From: an uncultured Sphingomonadaceae bacterium
Lineage (GTDB): Bacteria; Pseudomonadota; Alphaproteobacteria; Sphingomonadales; Sphingomonadaceae
Assembly (NCBI GenBank): GCA_947493215.1
Contig: CANLQE010000001.1
Span: forward strand, 1,675,404 to 1,739,403
DNA: 64,000 nucleotides
Direction: 5' to 3'
Position numbers and translations under genes: made by a program. Shown in pieces: positions 9,076 to 17,599 of this stretch; position 1 is the first letter of the stretch, and the number at the start of each line of letters is the position of its first letter. The notes beneath the pieces are model-generated. The model was not told where the DNA came from and did no database searches. It saw only the letters and a program-made list of their open reading frames with translations.

Positions 9076-10287
9076 TTATTCTTTAACATCTGCTCGCTTC
9101 CGATTGAAATTGAGTATGCCTTTAAAAACGCCACCGAATTTTGCGAAAGCTTTTTCAAGTTGGCCAATGGGTTGCCCGCCCGGAACATGAGCGACCATGT
9201 GGTACATCCAGATGATCAGGCCACCAAACAACAAGAATGGCACCCATAGAGCGATGATCGGATCGACAATCCCCAGTGCGCCCAGGTCTTCCCCATATTG
9301 ATTGACCTTATGGTAAGTCACAATCATGACAATAGAAATGAAAACCCCCAGGGCTGAATTCGATCTTTTGGGCGGAATCGCCAGTGCGAGCGCCAGCAGC
9401 GGCATCAGTAACATCATTACCACTTCGACCATGCGGTAATGAAAATTCGCCCGGCTCTGGTTGCGCTCTGTTACAGAGCGATCCTGATCCAGACCCACCC
9501 TGACCAGTTCTGGTATTGTATATTCCAGATCTGCCCCGCCTCTGGATCGAAAAGCTTCGATATCCGGAAGATCAATGGGCAAATCGTGGCTGCTAAAGCT
9601 CAATATACGCGGTTTATCATAATTGGGGGAATCGTGGATTAGTACGCCTCGGGACAAGCGCAATATGATGGTATCGGGATCATCAGTGGCCAAAAATTGA
9701 CCAGTTTCAGACGTTACCGAGACGATTTGGCCTGACTTATTTTCCGCCCTAACAAACATCCCGCTCAGTTTCGTGCCATTGTCGCGGCTTTCTTCGATCC
9801 GCATTGTCATGCGGGAGCCTAAATTGGTGAATTCGCCGACTTTAATCGAGGCCCCTAGTGCGCCAGACCGCAATTCGAAACGCAATTCCTCGTAATAATA
9901 GCGTGACAACGGTTGAATGAACCCGACCAGCGCGAGGTTGATCAGCATCAAAACGACCGCAAACATGTAAGGGACTTTTAAAAGGCGACCATAACCCTGA
10001 CCGACAGCCCGGAAAACGTCCAATTCCGAGCTTAAAGCAAGTTTGCGAAAAGCCAGCAATATGCCGAGCAAAAGGCCTATCGGAATGCCAAGTGAGAGAT
10101 ATTCAGGAATAAGATTGGCCAGCATCCGCCAGACAACGCTGACCGGGCCGCCTTCTGCTGCGACAAAGTCAAACAGCCGCAGCATTTTTTCAAGCACCAA
10201 TAACATTGCAGCGATGACCAGCGTGCTAAACAGCGGAACGGCAATCAAACGGGCGATATAACGGTCGGTAGAACTTAGAAATTTCAA
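9076..10287 (-). CDS. lptF: LptF-type permease (YjgP/YjgQ family)
   Basis: 403 residues. It begins with DRYIARLIAVPL and a membrane helix, then a second helix with SLGIPIGLLLGILLAFRKLALSSELDVFRA, the characteristic family stretch including the cytoplasmic coupling helix. The periplasmic domain covers about residues 140-285 and is followed by C-terminal helices. It forms an operon with lptG. Upstream, the DUF2141 operon is divergent, sharing about 125 bases. No lptA, B, C or D lies in the window, so the ATPase partner is encoded elsewhere. Confidence 0.85.
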   Translation of the reverse strand: MKFLSSTDRYIARLIAVPLFSTLVIAAMLLVLEKMLRLFDFVAAEGGPVSVVWRMLANLIPEYLSLGIPIGLLLGILLAFRKLALSSELDVFRAVGQGYGRLLKVPYMFAVVLMLINLALVGFIQPLSRYYYEELRFELRSGALGASIKVGEFTNLGSRMTMRIEESRDNGTKLSGMFVRAENKSGQIVSVTSETGQFLATDDPDTIILRLSRGVLIHDSPNYDKPRILSFSSHDLPIDLPDIEAFRSRGGADLEYTIPELVRVGLDQDRSVTERNQSRANFHYRMVEVVMMLLMPLLALALAIPPKRSNSALGVFISIVMIVTYHKVNQYGEDLGALGIVDPIIALWVPFLLFGGLIIWMYHMVAHVPGGQPIGQLEKAFAKFGGVFKGILNFNRKRADVKE

Positions 10288-10412
10288 CTTATCGTCGCCC
10301 TCTCACCATGTTTCTGCCGCAAATCATATCCATAACCACAATCATATCAGGGGGCTGATTCTCTATTCGCAGCAGTTTGAACGCGGGTATAACGACTAGG
10401 AGTATTTTCGTC

Positions 10413-10895
10413 ATGTTGAAATTTGCAGCGTCTTTTGCGCTTTCAACCATCCTTTTGGCTGTGCCCGTGCCTGCGACAGCCGCAGGCCAGAAGATTTCCA
10501 ATGATCTGGACAAATGTCGGGCAGGTAACGGCCCGGCAGTTTTGGTAACATTAAACGGCGTAAAAGCGTCGGCCGGTAAAATACGCGTGCAAAGCTATCG
10601 CGGCACCAAGGCTGAATGGCTGAAAAAAGGCGCGTGGATCAATCGGATTGAAACGCCGGCAAAGATCAACAGCATGACTTTTTGCATGCCCGTTCCCTCG
10701 AGCGGAACTTACGGCATCGCGGTGCGCCATGATTTGAACGGCAATGGCAAGACCGACATAAGATCGGATGGCGGTGGCATGTCGAACAATCCCAGCATCA
10801 ATATCTTCAATCTGGGAAAGCCCAGTTACAAGAAAACCAAATTTGCCGTGGGCAATGAAGTGAAATCGATCAGCATCAAAATGAAATATCTGTGA
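10413..10895 (+). CDS. DUF2141 family exported protein
   Basis: 160 residues from the ATG preceded by AGGAG ten bases upstream; a TTG 36 bases earlier is less likely. The signal peptide runs to about residue 23 (ATAAG). The mature part shows DUF2141 features: LVTLNGVK and GKIRVQSY near the start, a central FCMPVPSSGTYGIAVRHDLNGNGKTD, which looks like a calcium-binding-type loop, and a C-terminal IKMKYL. The family is periplasmic or surface-associated with no settled function. It is first in a tight four-gene operon with a lipid kinase. Confidence 0.8.
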   Translation: MLKFAASFALSTILLAVPVPATAAGQKISNDLDKCRAGNGPAVLVTLNGVKASAGKIRVQSYRGTKAEWLKKGAWINRIETPAKINSMTFCMPVPSSGTYGIAVRHDLNGNGKTDIRSDGGGMSNNPSINIFNLGKPSYKKTKFAVGNEVKSISIKMKYL

Positions 10896-10930
10896 TGGGC
10901 AGATATTACGGGGAAATGGGCAATTAAATA

Positions 10931-11905
10931 ATGGCCAATGTAGCGCTACTTTCTAATCCACACTCTACGGGAAACCGTGCGATTTTACCGGAGGTGCGCT
11001 CATATTGCGTCAAGAACAGCGATGTATTCCATTACGAAGTAGACGCGGTTGATGAAATTAGGAAAGCGCTTCAAACCATTGCCAAAGTGAAGCCCAAGGT
11101 GCTGGTTATTAATGGCGGGGACGGAACTGTGCAGGCCGCCCTTACGGAATTGCATCAGGGCGGGCATTTTGGTGATAATCCACCACCAGTCGCAGTGTTG
11201 CCCAATGGCAAGACCAACCTGATTGCTCTGGATCTCGGAGCAGAAGGAAGTCCACTAAAGGCGCTGGAACGCATAGTCGAAATGGCAAAGCATGATCTGC
11301 ATGAGCATCTCGTTAATCGCGAGCTGATTGCTTTATCTGACGGGGGTAAAGACAGTAAAGTCGTACTGGGCATGTTCCTAGGTGGTGCAGGCTTATCAGA
11401 ATTTATTCTCTATTGCCGTCACAAAATTTATCCACTGGGGCTTCCCAATGCGGCATCTCATATATTGACAGTTTTTGCGGCACTGGCCTCGGTTTTGTTT
11501 GGAATAAGAGCCAAGTTCTTGCCGAATAAGCCATCGCCGATCAGTATTTCATTGATTAAAAAGGGGCAATATCAGGGAAATTTTGCAATTTTGATCGTGA
11601 CGACCCTAGAAAAATTACTATTGATGCGGCGCTTGACCCAGTCCCGTGGCAAACACGGACGCCTGCAATTGATGGCGATTGACCAGAAACCAGCAGCTTT
11701 GGTTCGCTTTTTACTATCAGCCTTATTTGGCCGTCTTGGTAAAAACGTGCAAAAAGGTATTCACCTTGAGCAGGGCGATATGATCCGCATAGAAGGTAAG
11801 AATAGCAATGTCGTAATGGACGGCGAATTGTTTCGGGCCCAAGAAGGTCAGCCGATTGTTTTGAAATCTACCAAACCAGTGTCTTTCCTTCGCCTCGCTG
11901 CTTAG
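10931..11905 (+). CDS. DagK-type lipid kinase, candidate ceramide kinase (CpgB-like)
   Basis: 324 residues, diacylglycerol/sphingosine kinase catalytic domain. NGGDGT (61-66) is the nucleotide-binding signature. The second loop reads LPNGKTNLIA (90-99), where most DagK proteins have a GTxND form; this is a divergence worth noting. No membrane helix is evident. It transfers phosphate from ATP to a lipid hydroxyl at the inner membrane. From memory, a related kinase in the Caulobacter sphingolipid locus (CpgB) phosphorylates ceramide. Only 15 bases separate it from the Tam41-like gene. The kinase fold is well supported; ceramide as substrate is inference from context. Confidence 0.8.
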   Translation: MANVALLSNPHSTGNRAILPEVRSYCVKNSDVFHYEVDAVDEIRKALQTIAKVKPKVLVINGGDGTVQAALTELHQGGHFGDNPPPVAVLPNGKTNLIALDLGAEGSPLKALERIVEMAKHDLHEHLVNRELIALSDGGKDSKVVLGMFLGGAGLSEFILYCRHKIYPLGLPNAASHILTVFAALASVLFGIRAKFLPNKPSPISISLIKKGQYQGNFAILIVTTLEKLLLMRRLTQSRGKHGRLQLMAIDQKPAALVRFLLSALFGRLGKNVQKGIHLEQGDMIRIEGKNSNVVMDGELFRAQEGQPIVLKSTKPVSFLRLAA

Positions 11906-11920
11906 GCTATCATCCGACGG

Positions 11921-12823
11921 GTGCGTTACCTTAAACCTCTTGTAGAAGCGGAACTGGCAGAGCCAGTCGAACCGCGTGTGGTTGCATTTGCTCAGTCGAT
12001 TGCGGCGCAATATGGTGACGCTTCTCGGGCGGTGCTGTTTTACGGTTCGTGTCTGAGGACAACTGAACTCGAAGGGCAGATGCTTGATTTTTATCTGATC
12101 GTTTCCAGCTATGAAGCGGCCTATGGAAAAAGCTGGTTGGTCCAGGCAAACAAGCTGTTGCCACCCAATGTTTTCCCGGCCGAACATGATGGCCTGGTCG
12201 CAAAATTAGCGGTGTTGAGCGAAGAGGATTTCCACAGGTTGAACGGACCAGAAGCCAGTGCGGTGAGCGTTTGGGCGCGCTTTGCACAGCCGTCACGGCT
12301 GGTGTGGTGCGCAGACGAAGTTGCTCAGAAAAAAACCGTCGCGGCAATTTCGCGCGCACCGATAACCTTGTTTGAACTGGCCCTGCCGGTTCTTGGTATC
12401 CAACCGCAGACACCGATACGGATATTCCATCGCGGCTTTGAACTGACCTATGGCGCCGAATTACGGGCGGAGCGCGGTAACCGGCCCGGTTCGGTCGTCG
12501 ATTCTGATTTGGAACGTTATGAACGCTTTGGTCTCGCAACCATGGCGACGATGCAGGATCAGAATCCGTCGGAGGCCTTAGACTTGTCATTCGATGAAGC
12601 TGAAAAGCGCTGGAAAACGCTACGCCGTAACGGCAAACTGCTTACATTGGCACGCTTAGCGAAGGCGTCGGGAACCTATGCGGGCGGGATCGACTATCTT
12701 GCGTGGAAGATTAACCGCCACGCCGGAACAAATTACGAGATCAAGCCTTGGCAGCGCAAATGGCCGATATTGGGCGCGCTGACGATGTTGCCGCGATTGT
12801 TTGCCGGCGGGGCGATCAAATAG
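11921..12823 (+). CDS. Tam41-like nucleotidyltransferase (possible lipid cytidylyltransferase)
   Basis: 300 residues from GTG. VLFYGSCLR (38-46) followed by MLDFYLIV (54-61) matches the YGSG...MLDF pattern of Tam41, the mitochondrial phosphatidate cytidylyltransferase; the Asp at 56 would be a metal ligand. Further matches by eye are WARFAQPSRL in the middle, GFELTYGAELR with a following ERYERFG, and C-terminal LARLAKASGTYAGGIDYLAWK. Tam41 makes CDP-diacylglycerol from phosphatidate and CTP. Placed directly after a lipid kinase in a sphingolipid locus, it could activate ceramide-1-phosphate to CDP-ceramide. Fold call moderate to good; reaction is inference. Confidence 0.65.
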   Translation: MRYLKPLVEAELAEPVEPRVVAFAQSIAAQYGDASRAVLFYGSCLRTTELEGQMLDFYLIVSSYEAAYGKSWLVQANKLLPPNVFPAEHDGLVAKLAVLSEEDFHRLNGPEASAVSVWARFAQPSRLVWCADEVAQKKTVAAISRAPITLFELALPVLGIQPQTPIRIFHRGFELTYGAELRAERGNRPGSVVDSDLERYERFGLATMATMQDQNPSEALDLSFDEAEKRWKTLRRNGKLLTLARLAKASGTYAGGIDYLAWKINRHAGTNYEIKPWQRKWPILGALTMLPRLFAGGAIK

Positions 12824-12860
12824 GGCAGAATGTGCTTCTGCATTGTAGGGAGGCGTTACT

Positions 12861-13256
12861 ATGGCTGAGAAACTAACTGACAAGCCGATTCATCTGGGGC
12901 TGGGTGCGACTGCATTTTCGGAACCTTCTTTTACTGGCGATCCGGCCTGGTATCAGGCGTATGGCGAACGTCATGCCAGTGATGGTGCAGAGGGACGCTT
13001 GATGTCGCTGCATCACTTTACCGAGTCTTGGACGGTATGGGAAATGCATCCCGTCGGGGCCGAAGTGGTCATGTGTATTAAGGGCGAAATGTCCCTGATT
13101 CAGCAAATGGACGATGGATCAGAGAAACAGGTAGCGCTCGGAGAAGGCGAATATGCGATTAATCCGCCCGGCGTCTGGCATACGGCAGATGTTGCAGGTG
13201 AAGCAACCGCGCTCTTCATTACAGCAGGACAGGGGACAGAAAACCGCGATCGTTAG
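12861..13256 (+). CDS. Small cupin-domain protein
   Basis: 131 residues, single cupin barrel. Motif 1 is around GAEVVMCIKGEMSL (67-80) and motif 2 around NPPGVWHTADV (about 107-117). Motif 1 lacks the usual HxH metal pair, having only Glu68 and nearby residues, so metal binding is uncertain. It has a good ribosome site (GGAGG, 9 bases upstream of the ATG) and is the last gene of the DUF2141-kinase-Tam41-like operon, 37 bases downstream. Function unknown; a sensor or isomerase-like role cannot be told from sequence. Confidence 0.8.
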   Translation: MAEKLTDKPIHLGLGATAFSEPSFTGDPAWYQAYGERHASDGAEGRLMSLHHFTESWTVWEMHPVGAEVVMCIKGEMSLIQQMDDGSEKQVALGEGEYAINPPGVWHTADVAGEATALFITAGQGTENRDR

Positions 13257-13265
13257 TTGATCGGA

Positions 13266-14060
13266 TCAGCGGTCCTTATACTCCGGCTTTCGTTTGCTGA
13301 AAAAAGCTTTGGCCGCTTCCCGGCTGTCTTCAGTCATGCTCAACATAGCTTGCTGCCGGTCTTCAATCGCCATTGCCGCTTCAAAGCTTTGGGCATCGAT
13401 ATTGCGGTTGAGCGCATCTTTTGTCAGACGCAGACCCATTGGAGCGGTATCTAACATCTCTTCGGCCAGTGACAGGCCAGTGGAGAGCAGTTTGTCTTCG
13501 TCAACAACCTCACTGATCAATCCCAATTTTTCAGCGCGCTCGGCGTGAATGAAGCGGCCGGTCAGGAGCAGCTCTGATGCTAGCGATGATCCGACAAGCC
13601 GCGGCAGGAAATAGCTCGATCCCATATCACAGCCGCCAAGCCCGATTTTTATGTAGGCTGCGTTCATTTTCAGACTTGGCGCACCATAGCGGACATCGCT
13701 GGCAAGCAGCAGCGAGAAACCGCCGCCACAAGCCGCGCCTTGCCCGAGGGCGATAATTGGCTGCGGACATTGCCGCATCAACTGCATAACCGTCGCAATG
13801 CTCCTCTGGGTTCGCCAGATATGCTGCACTTGCCCGCGCGATCCGTCATTTTTCCAAGCTCCAATATCAAGGCCCGCACAAAAGGCGCGTCCTTCGGCTC
13901 GGAACAGCACCACACGGATATCATGCCTGTCCTGCAGCCCGCGGAAATAATCTTGCAGGGCGAAGATCATGTCTTCGTTCATGGTGTTCAGCTTATCGGG
14001 TCGATTGAGGGAGAGAATCTCAATCGCGCCGCGTTGTTCGATAAGTAGGCTGTTAGTCAT
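13266..14060 (-). CDS. Enoyl-CoA hydratase/isomerase family protein (crotonase fold)
   Basis: 264 residues. It begins IEILSLNRPDKLNTM, has the oxyanion-hole motif RAFCAGLDIG (about 58-67) and the second one at GQGAACGGGFSLLLASD (about 107-123). The C-terminal trimerisation region is present. It acts on acyl-CoA thioesters; the precise reaction (hydration, isomerisation or thioester cleavage) cannot be told. It starts 21 bases after the spt stop on the same strand, so it is probably the last gene of an acp-spt-crotonase operon. Confidence 0.85.
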   Translation of the reverse strand: MTNSLLIEQRGAIEILSLNRPDKLNTMNEDMIFALQDYFRGLQDRHDIRVVLFRAEGRAFCAGLDIGAWKNDGSRGQVQHIWRTQRSIATVMQLMRQCPQPIIALGQGAACGGGFSLLLASDVRYGAPSLKMNAAYIKIGLGGCDMGSSYFLPRLVGSSLASELLLTGRFIHAERAEKLGLISEVVDEDKLLSTGLSLAEEMLDTAPMGLRLTKDALNRNIDAQSFEAAMAIEDRQQAMLSMTEDSREAAKAFFSKRKPEYKDR

Positions 14061-14081
14061 TTCTGCCTCTTAACTGGAGGA

Positions 14082-15281
14082 TCAAATTGCTCCAACGGCT
14101 TTGCCAGCCGCTTCAAACATGCCCAAAATCTGGTCGACTTGTTCAGACGTGTGCTCGGCGCAGAGTGAGCAGCGGAGCAGGGTCATGTTGGCGGGTGTTG
14201 CCGGAGGCCGCGCCAGATTGACGTAGAGGCCTTCAGCGAGCAGGGCTTGCCACATCATTGCACCGCGTTCGAGATCCGGCATGATGACCGCGATGATGGC
14301 ACTTTGCGCCTCGGGCGTTCCGATTTCAAAGCCTAGATCGCGCAGACCTTTGTGCAGTTTCTTGCTATTTTCCCACAAATGCGCACGTTTATTGCCGCTA
14401 TGCATCAGTTTGCGGATCGAGGTGCTGGCGGTTGCCATCACGCTTGGCGGCAACGAGGCGGTAAACACATAGGGCCGACAGACCAACCGCATGATTTCAA
14501 ATTTCGGATGATTGGATACGCAGAAACCGCCTACCGTTCCAACCGACTTGCTGAATGTGCCGATGACGAAATCTACATCGTCGATAACGCCTTGATCCTC
14601 GCAGACACCTCTACCGTTATCGCCAATAAAGCCCATGCTGTGCGCTTCATCAACCAATGTCATGGCCCCGTTTTCTTTACAGACGCGGATCATTTCCTTG
14701 AGCGGTGCGACATCGCCAAGCATGGAATAGACGCCCTCGAGAACCACAAGCTTGCCGGCTTCAGCGGGCAGGCGTTTGAGGCGTTTTTCCAATGCTTCCA
14801 CATCATTGTGCCGGAATGCCACGATTTCTGCATTGCCCATCGCGCAGCCGTCATAAATGGATGCATGGCTGTCGATGTCGAGAATGACATAATCGCCTTT
14901 GCCGGCAAGCGTAGAGATAATGCCCAGATTTGCCTGATAGCCTGTGGAAAAGACCATAGCATGGTCCATATCGTAAAATTCTTTGAGCGCTTCTTCACAA
15001 TCTTTGTGCGGACTATAAGTGCCGTTCAGGAGGCGGCTACCGGTTGTTCCGGAACCAAAATCCTTTAGTGCTGTCAGGCCCGCTTCCATAACGTCGTCAT
15101 CAAAGGTCATTCCCATGTAATTATACGTGCCGAGCAGGATGGTTTCTTTGCCATTGCAGACGGCTATGGTAGGGGATTTCACCTCTTCCATGACCAGCGC
15201 ATACGGGTCTTTGACACCAGTAGCGAGAAGGGTCTCGCGTTCCTGGATTAGCGGATCGAATTTACTCAAAAGGTCAGTCAT
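14082..15281 (-). CDS. spt: Serine palmitoyltransferase
   Basis: 399 residues, alpha-oxoamine synthase family of PLP enzymes. LLGTYNYMGM near residue 50, FGSGTTGSRLLNGT (75-88), DSHAS with His139, VDEAHSMG with Asp211 and His214, and GTFSKSVG with the PLP lysine at 245 are all present. The length matches soluble homodimeric Spt of Sphingomonas. It condenses serine with an acyl thioester to 3-ketosphinganine in the cytoplasm, the committed step of sphingolipid synthesis. The ATG follows AGAGAGA. The paired acyl carrier protein lies 99 bases upstream. KBL and ALAS are relatives, but the acp and CerR neighbours favour Spt. Confidence 0.92.
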   Translation of the reverse strand: MTDLLSKFDPLIQERETLLATGVKDPYALVMEEVKSPTIAVCNGKETILLGTYNYMGMTFDDDVMEAGLTALKDFGSGTTGSRLLNGTYSPHKDCEEALKEFYDMDHAMVFSTGYQANLGIISTLAGKGDYVILDIDSHASIYDGCAMGNAEIVAFRHNDVEALEKRLKRLPAEAGKLVVLEGVYSMLGDVAPLKEMIRVCKENGAMTLVDEAHSMGFIGDNGRGVCEDQGVIDDVDFVIGTFSKSVGTVGGFCVSNHPKFEIMRLVCRPYVFTASLPPSVMATASTSIRKLMHSGNKRAHLWENSKKLHKGLRDLGFEIGTPEAQSAIIAVIMPDLERGAMMWQALLAEGLYVNLARPPATPANMTLLRCSLCAEHTSEQVDQILGMFEAAGKAVGAI

Positions 15282-15380
15282 TGGTCTCTCTGTTCATCAT
15301 GTTACCGACCGTCTTTCAGTATTTGGTCAGGAAACAAAAGATGCCTAAAGGTGCTAAAGATGCTTCACGGTCAGTTTAGT

Positions 15381-15626
15381 CTAGTTATCCATTAATTTGG
15401 CAACCGCGTCGGCCAGCTGGCCAACGGTTTCAATTTCGGCCTGCATATTCATGGTTATGATGATATCAAATTCATCTTCCACGGCTGCGACAAAATCCAT
15501 GACAGTCAGGCTGTCCCACTCAAGATCGCCAGCAAAAGTGGTCGCATCTTTCAATGCAACGCCCTTGTTGTTGAACGGTCCGATCAAGGTCTCAACCTTG
15601 CTCATAATTTCTTCGCGACTTGCCAT
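15381..15626 (-). CDS. Acyl carrier protein of the sphingolipid locus
   Basis: 81 residues. The phosphopantetheine site is DLEWDSLTVMDF, with Ser39 in DSL as the attachment residue, followed by the recognition helix AAVEDEFDI. It differs from housekeeping AcpP, which normally has GADSLDTVEL. It probably presents the acyl chain to Spt. Gene order acp-spt on one strand matches the Caulobacter sphingolipid locus as I recall it. No acyl-ACP synthetase is encoded within this window. Confidence 0.9.
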   Translation of the reverse strand: MASREEIMSKVETLIGPFNNKGVALKDATTFAGDLEWDSLTVMDFVAAVEDEFDIIITMNMQAEIETVGQLADAVAKLMDN

Positions 15627-15813
15627 GTTCTAATTCCCCAATATGCCGGTCTGCTTCAGTCTAAGCGACCTTTGCCAATATGATCCCCCCATTGGCAAGC
15701 GAATAAGGCCGAAACGCGGCACAAGCATGGGCATATCGTCCGTAACTTGCCCAATTGCGCCGACTGTGCCACTCTTCGCGTGCATCGGGTCGCGCTTTTG
15801 TGGAGGGCGACGC

Positions 15814-16338
15814 GTGTCCGAGGAACGAAAATGGCCGGATGAAGTCATCCAGTTGCTGCGCACGACACAGCAACATCATGTGCAACTTAGTCTGATGGCC
15901 GATCATAAGGCAAATATGCTGATTGGCGCGACATTCGTGGTCTTCACATTGGCGATCGGGCAAAGCCATGCGAGCAGTTTTTCTTTGCCTTTGCTGATCC
16001 TAGCGATCTCGGCGTTTTCTGCCGCGGGCTTAGCCGCGATTGCAGTGATGCCAGCCACCAAAATCCGGTCGGGTGCCAATCCTAACATGCTGTTTTTCGG
16101 CGCGTTTTCCAAAATATCGGAAGAGGAGTTTAAGGATAGACTTTTGACAGAGAATTTTGTGGATCAGGAAACGGTTTATCGCACGATGTTGCGCGATATA
16201 TATCAAATGGGCTTGGTGCTGGAGCGCAAAAAATACCGTTATCTGGGTCTTGCCTACCGCGTGTTTCTGCTTGGCCTGTCGATGACCTTCGTTACATATC
16301 TTGCCGAGCAGTTTACCGGGCCGTTATTGCAAGGCTAG
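15814..16338 (+). CDS. Pycsar-type effector family protein (PycTM/DUF5706-like), orphan
   Basis: 174 residues from the GTG preceded by GGAGG at 7 bases; upstream in-frame starts would run through low-complexity sequence. It has the family pattern: LMADHKANMLIGATFVVF (helix 1), a second hydrophobic stretch, then NPNMLFFGAFSKISEEEF, YRTMLRDIYQMG and KKYRYLGLAYRVFLLGLS (C-terminal helix). In Pycsar anti-phage systems such proteins sense cCMP/cUMP and disrupt the membrane. No nucleotide cyclase gene is nearby, so a defence role is not supported by context. It is divergent from acp-spt, and its stop is 2 bases from the P450 stop. Confidence 0.75.
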   Translation: MSEERKWPDEVIQLLRTTQQHHVQLSLMADHKANMLIGATFVVFTLAIGQSHASSFSLPLLILAISAFSAAGLAAIAVMPATKIRSGANPNMLFFGAFSKISEEEFKDRLLTENFVDQETVYRTMLRDIYQMGLVLERKKYRYLGLAYRVFLLGLSMTFVTYLAEQFTGPLLQG

Positions 16339-16340
16339 GC

Positions 16341-17531
16341 CTATCCCCAGCGGAGCCATAGTTCTTCAATCGCCCAAACAACGCCGCCGCGCATGGCACC
16401 ATGCGGTTTATCCGGCTGCAGTTGAAATTTGCCAATTTCACGGAACCAGGTTTCATAGAAAATATGCAGTTCCATTCGTGCCAGATGCAGTCCGAGGCAA
16501 GTGTGGATTCCCGACCCAAAAGCGCCATGGCGATAATGCTTGCGATCGATGGATACGGTCATCGGGTCTTCGTTGAGCTTATCCTCCCAGCCGATCATCG
16601 CCAGTGGACAGATTATCTTCTCACCCTTGGACAGTTTTTGCCCACCCAAAATCGTGTCTTCGTTGATTTGGCGAGGGAGGTTGACGAAACTGTATCGGCG
16701 CAACAGCTCTTCGGTGACATCGGGGATGCAGGCAGGATCATCAATAACCCGCTGTTGCAGGACCGTGTTAACGGCCAGATGCTTCATGCTAAAGCTGAGC
16801 GCATTGACCACTGTATCAAGGCCGGCGAGGAACAACAGATGTGCGATGGAGAGCAGTTCTTCGAAGGAAAGCGCGCGACCATCAATGTCGGATTGGATGA
16901 TATGGCTCATCATATCATCTTGGGGATCGGCCTGACGCACTTTCACAAATTCAGCCAGTATCGCGACAATTTGTTGCTGAACCACCGCGGCGTCTGGCGT
17001 GCCGGCTAGTTCGAAATTTTCGTTCACTAGGGCGCGAAATTCATCAAAGCGGTCGAGTGGTAATCCCAGCATTTCCATGAAAACCGATACAGGAAAACGC
17101 GAGCCAACGGCTTCAACAAATTCGCATTGTCCATCGGCTTTTACAGCCCCGATAAGCCTGTCAGCCCATTGTTGAATCCGTTCTTGCAAGGGCGCAATCG
17201 CCTTTTTCTCAAAAAACGGACGCATCATTTGGCGGTAGGGGCGATGTTCCGGCGGGTCGAGCGATAGCGGGATGGTCTTGGGTATGTTTTCGATATGGGG
17301 AATCGAAAAATTCTCGTTAGAGAAAATATTGGGCTTGCGGAGGAGGTCGATCATGAGATCGCCGTCGGTCACAATCCAATGGCCACCATTGGCAGGCGTC
17401 CAAAACAACGGCGGGGCTTCGCTTTTCAGAGCGAGAAAGGCATCGTGGACATCAACCTTAATTGCTGGCTCGGCATAAATATCGAAATTATGGATTGGCA
17501 CATCGTCGCGCACCGCAGCGTTGCTTGGCAT
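16341..17531 (-). CDS. Cytochrome P450
   Basis: 396 residues, soluble bacterial class. Heme-binding loop FGSGIHTCLGLHLAR with ligand Cys345; I-helix LFLAGLDTV with the acid/alcohol-type Asp-Thr pair; K-helix EELLRR (ExxR). The I-helix is conventional, so it is not a CYP152-type fatty-acid peroxygenase, which lacks that Thr. It needs a ferredoxin and reductase encoded elsewhere. It lies 68 bases downstream of the CerR-like gene on the same strand. A role in modifying a lipid is possible from context only; terpenoid or steroid substrates are equally possible. Confidence 0.92.
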   Translation of the reverse strand: MPSNAAVRDDVPIHNFDIYAEPAIKVDVHDAFLALKSEAPPLFWTPANGGHWIVTDGDLMIDLLRKPNIFSNENFSIPHIENIPKTIPLSLDPPEHRPYRQMMRPFFEKKAIAPLQERIQQWADRLIGAVKADGQCEFVEAVGSRFPVSVFMEMLGLPLDRFDEFRALVNENFELAGTPDAAVVQQQIVAILAEFVKVRQADPQDDMMSHIIQSDIDGRALSFEELLSIAHLLFLAGLDTVVNALSFSMKHLAVNTVLQQRVIDDPACIPDVTEELLRRYSFVNLPRQINEDTILGGQKLSKGEKIICPLAMIGWEDKLNEDPMTVSIDRKHYRHGAFGSGIHTCLGLHLARMELHIFYETWFREIGKFQLQPDKPHGAMRGGVVWAIEELWLRWG

Positions 17532-17599
17532 GAATCATCTCCCAGAGCGCAATTATGCGCTTGTTGGGCAGCGATGGCAGCTAGTGGTTTTAAGAGGCG

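Noticed and set aside
14352-15068. Long open frame (238 codons) on the plus strand
   Set aside because: Antisense to spt, whose PLP-enzyme motifs are intact; the plus-strand frame has His/Phe-rich shadow composition and no ribosome site.
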